From: Arabidopsis thaliana
Lineage: Eukaryota; Streptophyta; Magnoliopsida; Brassicales; Brassicaceae
Length of the DNA: 64,000 nt
Assembly: GCF_000001735.4 (NCBI RefSeq)
Contig: NC_003076.8
Span: forward strand, 7,812,001 to 7,876,000
Reading direction: 5' to 3'
The position numbers and the translations under genes were made by a program. The notes under the pieces were generated by a model. That model did no database searches and was not told where the DNA came from. It was given only the letters and a program-made list of their open reading frames with translations. Shown here in pieces: positions 24,442 through 35,791 of the stretch. Every line of letters begins with the position of its first letter. Positions within the stretch are counted from its first letter, which is position 1.

Positions 24442-26340
24442 ATGGGTAGAGGGAAGATAGAGATAAAGAAGATAGAGAATCAGACGGCGAGGCAAGTGAC
24501 CTTCTCCAAGAGAAGAACTGGTCTTATAAAGAAGACTCGTGAGCTCTCTATTCTCTGTGACGCTCACATCGGTCTCATCGTCTTCTCAGCCACCGGAAAG
24601 CTTTCCGAGTTCTGCTCCGAACAGAACAGGTTAACTTCTTCTTCTTTCTTGAATTAGGGTTTCAGAGATCTATACATACATGTGTATGTATCCATCTAAT
24701 TAATGAGGAAATGAGCTAGATATATGACTCGTGCTTGAGAACAGACAGTTTTCATCATTAGTTTCTGAAGTAGCAGGTGTCATGAGTCGTTTTTTGGATT
24801 TTCATTTGGCCCAGAAGTTAAGAATCTTTGATCCAATATTTTTGTTCTTGCAGTATTTAATTTGTATTTTCATGTATCTTATCATATTTAATACGTATGG
24901 GTCAAATTCTATATTTAATTTGTATTTGACATTTCTTGATCCAGCTTTTTCGTAATAAGACCCTAATTTTTTTTACTTATTTTTGTCACAAAAAAGACCC
25001 TAATTTATGTAGTATATTAATGTGTCATATTTACAACATAAACATACATACCGATATATATGTATAAGTCTCATGTTAATGATTCAATTTAGTACAATTA
25101 TAAGTTTTAGTTCTAAGTCATGAACCAGATAAATAAGAAAATTATTCACATATAGCCATAATAGGAGAAGAAGGGTGTGCTAATAGTTTAAGCGTTGATT
25201 ACACAAAAAATGGGTAAAACACCTTTTAAATTTGTTTTCTCCTAACCAATGTTTAGGCCAAAATATGGATTCTACCCTTCAGAACATTATTAGTTATTTT
25301 GATTTTTGTGTTCCTCCAGTGATTATTGAAGTCTTGACGTGTAGCATTAAAGATACTAAACTGATCACATTTTCATATTGAATAGGATGCCTCAACTCAT
25401 TGACCGATACTTGCATACCAACGGATTGCGACTTCCTGATCATCATGACGACCAGGTATATATATGCACGCATACTTTTTCCTTTGTGTTACCAATTGAC
25501 AACGAAGGAAATCACACATTTTCTTAAGAAACATATGATATATTCATTTGTATTTTTGTGTATAGGAGCAATTGCACCATGAGATGGAACTACTAAGAAG
25601 AGAGACATGTAACCTTGAGCTTCGTCTGCGTCCATTCCATGGACATGACTTAGCCTCCATTCCTCCTAATGAGCTTGACGGACTCGAGAGACAGCTAGAA
25701 CATTCTGTCCTCAAAGTCCGTGAGCGTAAGGTAATGCAAATATATGTCCATATCTATACATATTCTTTTAAAACTATATTGGTTACACTTTTGTTTGATC
25801 TCTGCTATTAATATATTGAAGAATGAGTTAATGCAGCAACAGTTGGAGAATCTAAGCAGAAAGGTCACTCTCTAATCACTCTTTTTAAACTCTAATTTCA
25901 TCTAATAATCTGATTATACCGCGTGTTTAATTATCATTACCGTGTTATGCATATGATCAGAGGAGGATGCTAGAAGAAGATAACAACAACATGTACCGTT
26001 GGGTGAGTTTGGTTACTAGCGAATGTCAATACGTTTTCACATTTACGTTGGTATAACATTTTTCTACATATACCGATGTTTCTCGCAGCTTCATGAGCAT
26101 CGTGCAGCGATGGAGTTTCAACAAGCTGGGATAGATACCAAACCAGGGGAGTATCAACAGTTTATAGAGCAGCTTCAGTGCTATAAACCAGGGGAGTATC
26201 AGCAGTTTCTAGAGCAGCAGCAACAACAACCAAACAGCGTTCTTCAGCTTGCTACACTTCCTTCTGAGATTGATCCTACTTACAATCTCCAGCTTGCTCA
26301 GCCTAATCTTCAAAACGATCCAACGGCCCAGAATGATTAA
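24442..26340 (+). CDS. TT16: Bsister MADS-box transcription factor TRANSPARENT TESTA 16
   Basis: MIKC-type MADS protein (ABS/AGL32) that specifies the inner seed-coat endothelium and allows its proanthocyanidin accumulation. Six exons: 24442-24629, 25386-25455, 25566-25730, 25822-25863, 25961-26002 and 26089-26340; 252 residues. MADS domain at 1-61 ([20 protein letters not shown]..), short I region, K domain about 85-175, then a Gln-rich C-terminus. Exons 4 and 5 are both exactly 42 nt, the typical MIKC pattern. The start is fixed by MGRGK; an in-frame ATG at 24394 would add 16 residues that no MADS protein carries. The C-terminus holds a duplicated KPGEYQQF(I/L)EQ unit. The first intron (756 bp) is the longest and may carry regulatory sites. 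Confidence 0.96.
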
Positions 26341-27131
26341 TACAATTCTCAATAGATATCTACTCTTTCTTTATGGAGACAGATTCATGAACTTTTATTA
26401 CCTATATTTTGATAAGCCAGTGTCTTCTTTTGTGTGGCTATGGAAACCTTGTTTAAAGCACAATGCACTTGAGTTCTTGGTTATATAATTAATCATCATT
26501 ATTACATATTTTCCAACTAAAGATCATCTGTTTATGTAATGAAACACCCTTGTTCTCCAAGTTATGTTTGTGAAAAAAAAAAGCTGTTGCTTTGATGTTT
26601 TGAAGTGAAGATTGGCCATTACCTGGAGACAGAGTGCAAGAGATAAGCAAAACTATTCTTAGACTATTAGCCGCAAGAAATACAAAAAATCCGGCAAATG
26701 TCTTATAGACTATTAGCCGCAAAAAAATAAAAAATAAAAAATCCCGGAAATGTCTTATAGATTACAAGCCGCAAAACTATTCTTAGATTATTAGCTGCCA
26801 AAAAAAAACATGAGGATCTTTGTAATGTCTGGTGGATTCAGACAGAGTGGATCATAATCCCGAAAAAAGCTCTTATAAAAAACTAAGCCATGATTGAAAA
26901 CATTCCAATAACTTTTACAGAGGACTGCAAGAACGATCAAGAAGCAAGAAAGACGTTTCAGAAGAACAAACGTCTTCTTCTTGTTCTTCTTCTTCCTCCT
27001 CTTCTTTTTTTTGTTTTCATTACGACGAGAAAATTTGAGTTCGTGATCGCTTGAACAACCATCATCATCATCTAGAGCCCCAAAAAAGAAGAAGCTGCGG
27101 GCCGGTTATTTTGGTTAATTAGTCTAAATCC
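26341..27131. other. TT16 3' flank and STP11 promoter
   Basis: Contains a local imperfect repeat (26649-26800) and a TTCTTC-rich leader with a TATA-like CTTATAAAAAAC at about 26870-26881, ahead of the STP11 ATG. Confidence 0.5.
26649..26800. repeat. Four imperfect copies of TTAGACTATTAGCCGCAA
   Basis: Copies near 26659, 26704, 26756 and 26783, separated by A-rich linkers with (C)CCGG(C/A)AAATGTCTTATAGA. Located between TT16 and STP11. Origin unknown. Confidence 0.75.
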
Positions 27132-28874
27132 ATGGCAGGAGGGGCATTTATAGACGAGAGTGGCCATGGAGGAGACTACGAAGGTCGTGTAACCGCGTTT
27201 GTCATGATAACCTGCATTGTAGCTGCAATGGGTGGTCTCCTCTTTGGTTACGACATTGGTATCTCAGGTTTGTTTCTTGCCAGCCAAGTAAACCAAAATT
27301 CTTCTCTCTGCTTCTTTCTTTGTTTTCATGGCGGACATATTATATGTTTTCAGGAGGAGTGATATCAATGGAGGACTTTCTAACGAAATTCTTCCCTGAC
27401 GTGCTTCGTCAAATGCAAAACAAAAGAGGGCGTGAAACAGAATATTGTAAATATGACAATGAGCTTCTTACTCTCTTCACTTCCTCTCTTTACCTCGCTG
27501 CTTTGTTCGCTTCTTTCCTTGCCTCCACCATTACAAGGCTTTTTGGCCGGAAGGTCTCAATGGTTATCGGGTCTCTCGCTTTTCTCTCTGGAGCTCTTCT
27601 CAACGGTTTAGCTATCAACCTCGAGATGTTGATCATCGGGCGGTTATTTCTCGGTGTAGGTGTCGGATTCGCTAACCAATCTGTTCCTCTTTACCTCTCT
27701 GAGATGGCTCCTGCTAAGATCAGAGGAGCTCTCAACATTGGTTTTCAATTAGCAATCACGATCGGGATCTTAGCCGCGAACATTGTCAATTACGTGACCC
27801 CAAAGCTCCAGAACGGGATCGGATGGAGATTATCTCTCGGTTTAGCTGGAGTTCCGGCCGTTATGATGCTTGTCGGATGCTTTTTCTTGCCAGATACGCC
27901 AAACTCAATCCTTGAACGTGGAAACAAAGAAAAGGCTAAGGAGATGCTGCAGAAGATCAGAGGAACCATGGAGGTTGAGCATGAGTTTAATGAACTTTGC
28001 AACGCGTGTGAAGCCGCGAAGAAAGTTAAGCATCCATGGACGAACATAATGCAAGCTCGTTATCGACCGCAGCTCACGTTTTGTACCTTCATCCCATTCT
28101 TCCAGCAGCTAACCGGGATCAATGTCATTATGTTCTATGCACCTGTTCTGTTTAAGACCATCGGTTTTGGAAATGACGCCTCTCTCATATCCGCAGTTAT
28201 CACCGGTCTTGTCAATGTCCTTTCCACCATTGTCTCCATCTACTCCGTTGACAAATTCGGACGAAGAGCTTTGTTTCTTCAAGGTGGTTTTCAGATGATC
28301 GTGACCCAGGTGCGTACAAACCCTAAAACAATGAAAATACTCTGTTTTTCAAAACAGAGTATCTTGCTCTGCTTTCTAAAACCGAGGTAGGTAACAATGA
28401 TTTGTTTTGCTTTGGCTTCAGATCGCGGTCGGGTCGATGATCGGATGGAAATTTGGATTCAACGGGGAAGGAAATTTGTCAGGGGTTGATGCGGATATAA
28501 TCTTGGCACTGATATGTCTCTATGTGGCGGGTTTCGCGTGGTCATGGGGACCGTTGGGATGGTTAGTGCCGAGTGAGATATGTCCATTGGAAATTAGATC
28601 AGCAGGACAATCGTTAAACGTTTCGGTGAACATGTTCTTTACATTCTTCATTGGACAATTCTTCTTGACGATGCTTTGCCATATGAAGTTTGGTTTGTTC
28701 TATTTCTTCGCGGGTATGGTCTTGATCATGACCATTTTCATTTACTTCTTGTTGCCGGAGACAAAAGGTGTTCCGATTGAGGAGATGGGGAAAGTGTGGA
28801 AAGAGCATAGATATTGGGGGAAATATAGTAATAATGATGATGGTGATGATGTTGATGATGATGCTTATTTTTAG
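27132..28874 (+). CDS. STP11: Sugar transport protein 11, hexose/H+ symporter
   Basis: Plasma-membrane proton-coupled monosaccharide importer of the major facilitator superfamily, known from pollen tubes. Three exons: 27132-27267, 27354-28309 and 28422-28874; 514 residues. Twelve membrane segments are expected. Sugar-transporter signatures are present: [12 protein letters not shown] in the first segments, [20 protein letters not shown] in the middle, [20 protein letters not shown] at the start of the second half, and [11 protein letters not shown] after the last segment. The cytosolic tail is Asn/Asp-rich ([16 protein letters not shown]). An alternative reading with the first intron retained is shown by an ORF at 27320, rejected because it drops the first transmembrane helix. 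Confidence 0.96.
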
Positions 28875-31016
28875 TTGATGATTATTTGGGATTTAAGGAT
28901 ATGTTAGGATTAAAAACTTATTATTGAGAAAATGCTTATACTGACCAATGTGAGAAAATAAAAATGAGGATATAATAAACAAGTGTACATAATTTGAGGA
29001 TTTATGACCGTACTTAAAATTACTCGAAACTTCTTGAACTAAAAATAATATAAATTTTTTGTTTAGACTAAAATGATCATTTTTTACGATAAAGATACAT
29101 GTCGAGTAATTATTAAGAGTATCCAAATTATCCGTTTGAATTGTTAAAATATTTAAAATTATTATAATTTTCCGGCTACTAAAAATTCTCTAACACTTCA
29201 CAAGATTATTAAAAAAAACTCTCTCTCTCTATTTGTACTTAAAATAACCCAAATTTGACCCATTCTCATTTGGATAGCGATTTTTAAATTATTGAATTTA
29301 TCTACCATATCATATCTTATCAGTTGTTTCCAAAACTTAGAAGTGAAATTAAATTGGTTATTTATTTTTGTTTGTAACATAACTAAATCAACCATCAAGT
29401 CAATCTCGAACAAACAATTGTTATCATCCATTATCCAATATTAATTACTTTTTTGTTTTGTTTTGTTACAAGTGAATACTATTCACATGATTTATAAATT
29501 AGTATTATTATTCACTCCACAACATTTTGTATCAGATTAGGTTTCAAGTTTATAGTTACACAAAAAATGGATTCCGAAATCTTTTAGATTAAAAAAAAAA
29601 AGGATCAAAAGTTCAAGGTACACAATCTTTTTATAAAACTGCCGACATGATGCCATATCGCTCATGATTGCATTTATTTTTTTGCATTAGCTCACAAGAA
29701 TGTTAAAAATTAACGATAAGAAAATCCATTTAATTAGGGGGTACGAGTACGAAAATAATTAAAACAAATATTAGCGTTTGGTGGTGCATAACTCAGCATA
29801 AGTCATAAAATAAATTGTTGTCACGATATGTGAAGAAAATCTCGTTGCGATGAGACGAACGACATAAAGAAAATCTTGCGTATCTGACAAGTGGACTAAT
29901 CCACTTATTTTCAATGTCAGTCTCAAAATGGGAGTTATTAAAATTAATGTTCGTTCTTTTTATTTTATACACACATTTATTTTATATATATATTTATATT
30001 ATATACAGTAAAACCTCTATAAATTAATAACATTAAAACCATAATATTTTTAATTTATAGTACTATTAATTTAAATGTCTTTGGGTATTTTAGTTGGCAA
30101 AACTCAACTAATTACAGGTAACTTTCTTTTGTGATGTCGACAAAAGAATTCTGAATAATTTTTAAGGGTTTCGATTTTTGCCATTTCACGTAAAACACGT
30201 GATACTGGGCTACTGGCATTTACGGCAGAGTAACTGGTGGCAAATATTATTACCAATATACTATAAACAAATAAATAAAAAGAACAAACACTAGTATTAA
30301 ATTTTGATTGTTTTATAACTCAATTAAGTTTTGATGTCAAAGTCTACTTACCAATCAATTACCTCACTGATTTGTCTCCTTTTCAATCTTTTCGATTGTT
30401 TTATGGAAACAGCTTTCTAAAAAAGATTAATTTTCACGTAATCACAAAACAAATGTTCACATTAGCCCAAATCTAATAACCACATTAGGTTGGTCCCAAA
30501 AATTTAAAAACAAAAAAAAACTTTTTTAGACAGAGAGACCAACTTCAATACATTTAGTTTCATGTATTTTAAATAAGATTAGTATCTTCGTGTTAATTTC
30601 CAAATTCAAGCTTATAGTAAGTTAGTAATAATGTATATAATGACGTGGCAAAGGATAAATGTCTCTTTAAATGCACGTAGCAGCCGGAGGAGTGACCCAC
30701 CTACCTAGTGTTAAATTCTCCTGCCGGAGTTTGGTCCCCACGCGACCTTCTTCTTCACCGGAGTAATAACGCGCGTGAGCTCCACCGCGTCGGGACAAAA
30801 CTAATGTCCTCTCAAAAAAGCAAAAAAAAAAAGAGAAAAAAAACCAGAGATGGTGAGCTGTGTGAAAAGGACCCCACCACACCCATGTGCTTCTCCTTCC
30901 TGTCTCCACCAGCTCCCTCCTTCTCAATCATTAGCTTCTTCTCTTCTCTTCTCTCACAGAGAGAGTAATCACAAGCCAAGTGAGAAAAAGAAAACACTAA
31001 ACCCAGATCGAAAACC
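28875..31016. other. Intergenic and TCP7 upstream region
   Basis: AT-rich. Contains an Emigrant-type MITE fragment (30006-30075), a CACGTG box (about 30197) and TGACGTGGC (30641-30649). Pyrimidine-rich TCP7 leader from about 30880. Open frames here on either strand show no recognisable protein. Confidence 0.5.
30006..30075. mobile_element. Emigrant/pogo-type MITE terminus
   Basis: After a TA, the sequence CAGTAAAACCTCTATAAATT followed by AATA matches the terminal inverted repeat I remember for the Arabidopsis Emigrant MITE family (Tc1/mariner-pogo group, TA target). A poor inverted match (TTTTAATTTATAGTACT) lies 40 bp away. Only a fragment remains. Confidence 0.5.
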
Positions 31017-31769
31017 ATGTCTATTAACAACAACAACAACAACAACAACAATAACAACGATGGTCTTATGATCTCATCAAACGGAGCTTTAATCGAACAA
31101 CAACCATCAGTCGTTGTGAAGAAACCACCGGCGAAAGATCGACATAGCAAAGTCGATGGAAGAGGGAGAAGAATCCGTATGCCGATTATATGTGCTGCTC
31201 GTGTTTTTCAGCTAACGAGAGAGCTTGGTCATAAGTCAGATGGCCAAACAATTGAATGGTTACTTCGTCAAGCAGAGCCTTCTATTATAGCTGCAACAGG
31301 AACTGGTACAACTCCAGCGAGTTTCTCAACTGCTTCTGTCTCTATCCGTGGAGCCACCAATTCTACTTCTTTAGATCATAAACCCACTTCTTTACTTGGT
31401 GGTACGTCACCGTTTATACTTGGGAAACGTGTTAGAGCTGATGAGGATAGTAATAATAGTCATAATCATAGTTCTGTTGGTAAAGATGAGACCTTTACGA
31501 CAACACCAGCTGGGTTTTGGGCTGTTCCGGCGAGGCCGGATTTTGGACAAGTTTGGAGTTTTGCTGGAGCTCCACAAGAGATGTTTTTACAACAACAACA
31601 TCATCATCAGCAACCATTGTTTGTTCATCAGCAACAGCAACAACAAGCTGCAATGGGTGAAGCTTCTGCTGCTAGAGTTGGGAATTATCTTCCGGGTCAT
31701 CTTAATTTGCTTGCTTCTTTATCCGGTGGATCTCCCGGGTCGGATCGAAGAGAGGAAGATCCACGTTAA
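31017..31769 (+). CDS. TCP7: Class I TCP transcription factor 7
   Basis: Nuclear bHLH-like TCP factor that binds GGNCCCAC-type and site II (TGGGCY) sequences and promotes cell proliferation redundantly with other class I TCPs. Single exon, 250 residues. The TCP domain spans about 38-92: basic region [17 protein letters not shown], then helix-loop-helix [20 protein letters not shown] and [17 protein letters not shown]. The basic region is the short class I form. There is an 11-residue Asn run at 4-14 (AAC repeats) and Gln/His-rich stretches near 195-215. Intronless, as usual for the family. Confidence 0.96.
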   Translation: MSINNNNNNNNNNNDGLMISSNGALIEQQPSVVVKKPPAKDRHSKVDGRGRRIRMPIICAARVFQLTRELGHKSDGQTIEWLLRQAEPSIIAATGTGTTPASFSTASVSIRGATNSTSLDHKPTSLLGGTSPFILGKRVRADEDSNNSHNHSSVGKDETFTTTPAGFWAVPARPDFGQVWSFAGAPQEMFLQQQHHHQQPLFVHQQQQQQAAMGEASAARVGNYLPGHLNLLASLSGGSPGSDRREEDPR

Positions 31770-34143
31770 TGGTTTAAGCCCTTTTAGGTTTGAGGGCAAA
31801 ATTTGGTATATATATTTATTATCTTCTCTTCTCTATTGTTGTCATTGTTTCTCTATGTGTGTGTTTTAGTGTTGTTAGAGATTGATTTGGTTTCAGAATC
31901 TCTGCAAGTGATTTGAGAGTTTTCGTTAGCTTTAAGTAAGTTAAAGACGGTTGTTTTTGATTAGGGTTAAATTAGGGTTTAAGAATCTGTTGTTTTTTTG
32001 GAGGGAGATCGATTTCTTATCGGATCCAAGATTACTTTTAGGAAAAAAGGGAAAATTTCAGAAACCACGGTGGTTTCTTTTCCTCTTTTTTTTTTTGTGT
32101 CTGTTTTTTTTTTCCGGTGAAACAGAGCCGTCGATTAAAATTTCAGATATATATTTAAATGTTTTAATATGGTTTGTTGTTGTTGTTGCTAATTGTGTAA
32201 TGTGTTACAACAATTGTGGTGAAGCATTTGCGTAAGCTGTTAACCACGTTTATTTCTAATAAATGTTTCGAATTCATATTGTTCCTTCCTTCTCTGCATT
32301 TATTGATACACAAAAAGCTTTATGTGATAGTGATTGTTTCGTTGAAATCGAACCGGATGATGGATTTTTGAACAGAATCATAATAATCTCTTATTTTTTT
32401 AGTGGATATATGTATGAATTGTGGATTTTGAGATGCTATTTATTTTTGGCGTTTCGCGTCTTGATTTAATGCAAGAACTGAACAGAGGATTTAGTAAGAA
32501 AAAGAGACAAACCAGTTGTGTCTGAATTCTTCAATTTTGTTGCCTTTTTGTTTCATATGAATCTTTGTACTGTGCTTTTGGAAGTTTGGTTTGTCACGTT
32601 AGTCAGAGAAATATTAAATTTAAGTACTGTTAAAACTATATGGCGACATGATATCTTTAAATTAATTGTCTATATTTTTGTTCTAGAAACTGTTACAATT
32701 TGAAAGATTAAAGGTGTTAGAATTGTCTCTTCTCTTGTTTGAGATTAGCTATCTAAAAAAATGTGGGTGATACACTCGAACATGAGTTCAAATGGTTGTT
32801 TTAATTTTGGCAAAAACCATTTTCACTGTTGTAATAATTTGGACTATCAAAAAAGTAAATTTTATTTTAACCCCTGATATAGTATAATTTCTTATGCAAA
32901 GTATATTTAAGGTACAAATAGCATAGATTCAATGATTTCGTTTGTGGTTTTCACAGCTATATATCTGCTGAGTAATGTATTTAACCAATAATTTATTTAT
33001 CACGATAATACCTGATGAATAAATGTCAAAGTGATTAGATAGGCTTCTTTAGACTATTTAGGTCACACTAACCAATCAAAAGAATCAAACAAATTTTCTC
33101 ATTAAAATAAGAATCCATTAATGGAAAGATCTTAACAAAAAGTTGGTGTTTTTTCTTTCTTAATTAGGTCTTAGTAATTAACACTTAGCTATATAATGTA
33201 ATGCAAATAATTATAGGTGGGGGATCTTTGTAATCAACTCGTATCAATAAAACATCCGTACCTTTTATTGTCGAATCATCTAAATGACCCCAACACCAAT
33301 AATTGATATGGTCCCAATTATTTTCTACCGAAAAATAATTTCTATAGGCTGGCAAATAATTCATATACGAGTCTTTATTTTTCATATACATATTTCGCAT
33401 TTTGGACCGACACATGTAAATAAATAAATAGCCTCTCATTCACCTCACTCTACTAGCTCTGTGCCGTGTTAAATTAAATGTACTGTCAAATACTTTATGG
33501 TTCAGAAAAAATTGATGACTAAACATTATCATAGAGTATCAAAATTTGATTTTCAAAACTGACTATAAAAACAATTTTATAGCAAAAATAAAATAAATTT
33601 TAGTTGTTTCTTTTAAACGTTAAAGCATGTTCATTTTTTCCTAGTTGCAGATTCTACAGTGATCAATTTGGGATCTATATTAATTCTATATAAGACCCAA
33701 AACATGTAAGAATATTAATTTTATGTGTTATTTGTTTAGTTACAAATGTAAAAATACGCAACTAATTAACTATTTCATTTGGTTACATTTTTTTATAAGT
33801 ATGACAAAATATAAGCAAATTAAGTATTGTTTGAATTATAAGCAAATATTTTTTTGTTTCAAATTTTTTCAAAATATAGGTAAACTATTAAAAATTGTTT
33901 TTTGATTCAATTTTGTTTTAATTTTTATTTGAATCAAAGCATACACTATTTTCTTCTTTAATCATTTAAGGCCTCGAAAATGTTAGAAACAGCTTAAATG
34001 GGCCAATATGGGCCTTATGACTTCATCTCTAACGCTGAAGTCTGAACTCCGCTTAACGGGCCATCACACACTTCGTCTCTAACCTTTTGAAGAAAGAGTT
34101 TGAGCGCATCGCAAACTCGAAGGCGCGACTGTGAGAGAGAAGA
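31770..34143. other. Intergenic between TCP7 and PFD5
   Basis: TCP7 3' UTR, then AT-rich spacer. Several open frames (e.g. 32263, 32518, 33723) are low-complexity and hydrophobic, and match nothing I recognise. The PFD5 promoter begins near 33960. Confidence 0.5.
33999..34063 (+). promoter_or_regulatory. Site II (TGGGCC) boxes in PFD5 promoter
   Basis: TGGGCC at 33999-34004 and 34009-34014, and GGGCCA at 34058-34063, 80-145 bp upstream of the PFD5 ATG. Such TCP-binding elements are common before housekeeping genes. Confidence 0.6.
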
Positions 34144-35428
34144 ATGGCGTCGTCATCATCGAGAGGAGAGATGGAGAAGATGGGAATCGATCAGCTAAAA
34201 GCTTTGAAGGAGCAAGCAGATCTGGAAGTGAATCTTCTTCAAGATAGTCTCAACAACATCCGTACAGCTACCGTTCGTCTCGATGCCGCCGCCGCAGCTC
34301 TCAACGATCTCTCTCTTCGACCTCAAGGTTTTGTTTATTTCACCTCTCCTTCTTCAATTTCAGCGATGGATGATTATAAAACAATTTGAAAATTGTAGGT
34401 AAGAAGATGCTTGTACCACTGACTGCTTCTCTATACGTGCCTGGGACACTTGATGAAGCTGATAAGGTTTTAGTTGATATTGGCACTGGTTACTTCATTG
34501 AGGTAATAGAAAACTTCAATAAGTAATTGGATTATTATGACTTTGTTCTTGTGTAGCTCAAGTGTTTTGCTGCATTTTTATGTAGAAAACAATGGATGAT
34601 GGAAAAGATTATTGTCAGAGGAAGATCAACTTGCTCAAATCCAACTTTGATCAACTTTTTGAGGTAATATGTATTCGCAATTAGGATCATTTCACTATCT
34701 TAGCAACTTTTAAAGGCCTGATTTGGTTTTTAGATAGATTCTGAGTGAAAGGGAATATGTATTCGAATGCCAGTGAGTATGCCTTAGAACTGTACTTTTA
34801 GGTATTGAAGGCCTACACTTTTCCTTCATACGGCTTATTGAATATGCCTTAGAACTGTCCTTTTACTGAAGGATAACACATTTCTCATAACATTTACGAA
34901 AATTGTGAATGAGCAAAGTGGATAAGATTTTTTGAATTGAATGGAGTCTGATTCTGTTACTAGGGGTGAATCTTTGTGGACTTCTTTCACTGACTTGATC
35001 CATTGTATAAAAATGTTTGAGGCCTTAAAGTTTTATGGAATGCAAGTACGTAGTCAGAAAGCCCTTTGGTTGATCCTTTCCTGCATTGTCAAACACTCCC
35101 TAGTCCCTAGAGCCATACATGATACACTAAGTAGAGGTCTGAGTATTGTTTTCGTATAAAGCAAAATTCAATGCTATGATCTCACGTTTCCTTTCCATTT
35201 GCTTCAATAGTTATTGAAATCAAGTGCATCATTGCCAAATTGTTTCAATACTCTTTTATTTTGAAAACCCTATTGTTACTGCTGTTTATCTCACCTGAGA
35301 TTTTAGTTATAAACTTCAAAAATGTTCATTCAATGCAGGTCGCAGCGAAAAAGAAAAGCGTGGCAGATGAAGCTGGAATGGTCTTGCAGGCCAAAGTTAA
35401 ACAGTTAACAGCTGCAACCACGTCGTGA
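34144..35428 (+). CDS. PFD5: Prefoldin subunit 5 (alpha-type)
   Basis: Subunit of the hexameric prefoldin chaperone, which delivers unfolded tubulin and actin to the CCT chaperonin in the cytosol. Four exons: 34144-34327, 34399-34502, 34586-34663 and 35339-35428; 151 residues. Two helical coiled-coil arms flank the beta-hairpin core: N-terminal arm about 10-58 ([20 protein letters not shown]), core with [12 protein letters not shown] and [13 protein letters not shown]-terminal arm about 115-148. The last intron (675 bp) is the longest. Length matches the family (about 150 residues). Confidence 0.96.
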
Positions 35429-35791
35429 AAATTATTCCTTCTCTAGTGCTTTTTGCTATTGAGACTATTTTGAGATTGCAAATGATTTTGTCTGATCAGT
35501 TATGTTTTGACTCTTTTGATCTCAATCGGCTTGTGTTTAGTGTGCTAGAAGAATTTGTGCTGTAATTTTAAGTAATCAGTAGTGACTATGAGAAAGAAAA
35601 GACGTGTTAACTAGTTATTTCTCATAAAACGTGAGAAAAGAGACAAAAGCGATGATGTTATTGGAGGCAAAAACGATGATGTTATTGTTGGGGGTAGAAA
35701 GAGACAACTGAATCAATGAACTTTAAATACAACTTGTTTTGTTGTTTTAAGAAAAGGGATCTTTCCGCAGCGTATTGCTCTTTGAGTTTTA

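Noticed and set aside
30667-31150. Minus-strand frames over the TCP7 leader
   Set aside because: Antisense of pyrimidine-rich leader and AAC repeat, giving Leu/Phe runs only.
31396-31869. 157-codon open frame overlapping TCP7
   Set aside because: It is another frame of the TCP7 coding exon; composition is driven by ATT/CAA repeats.
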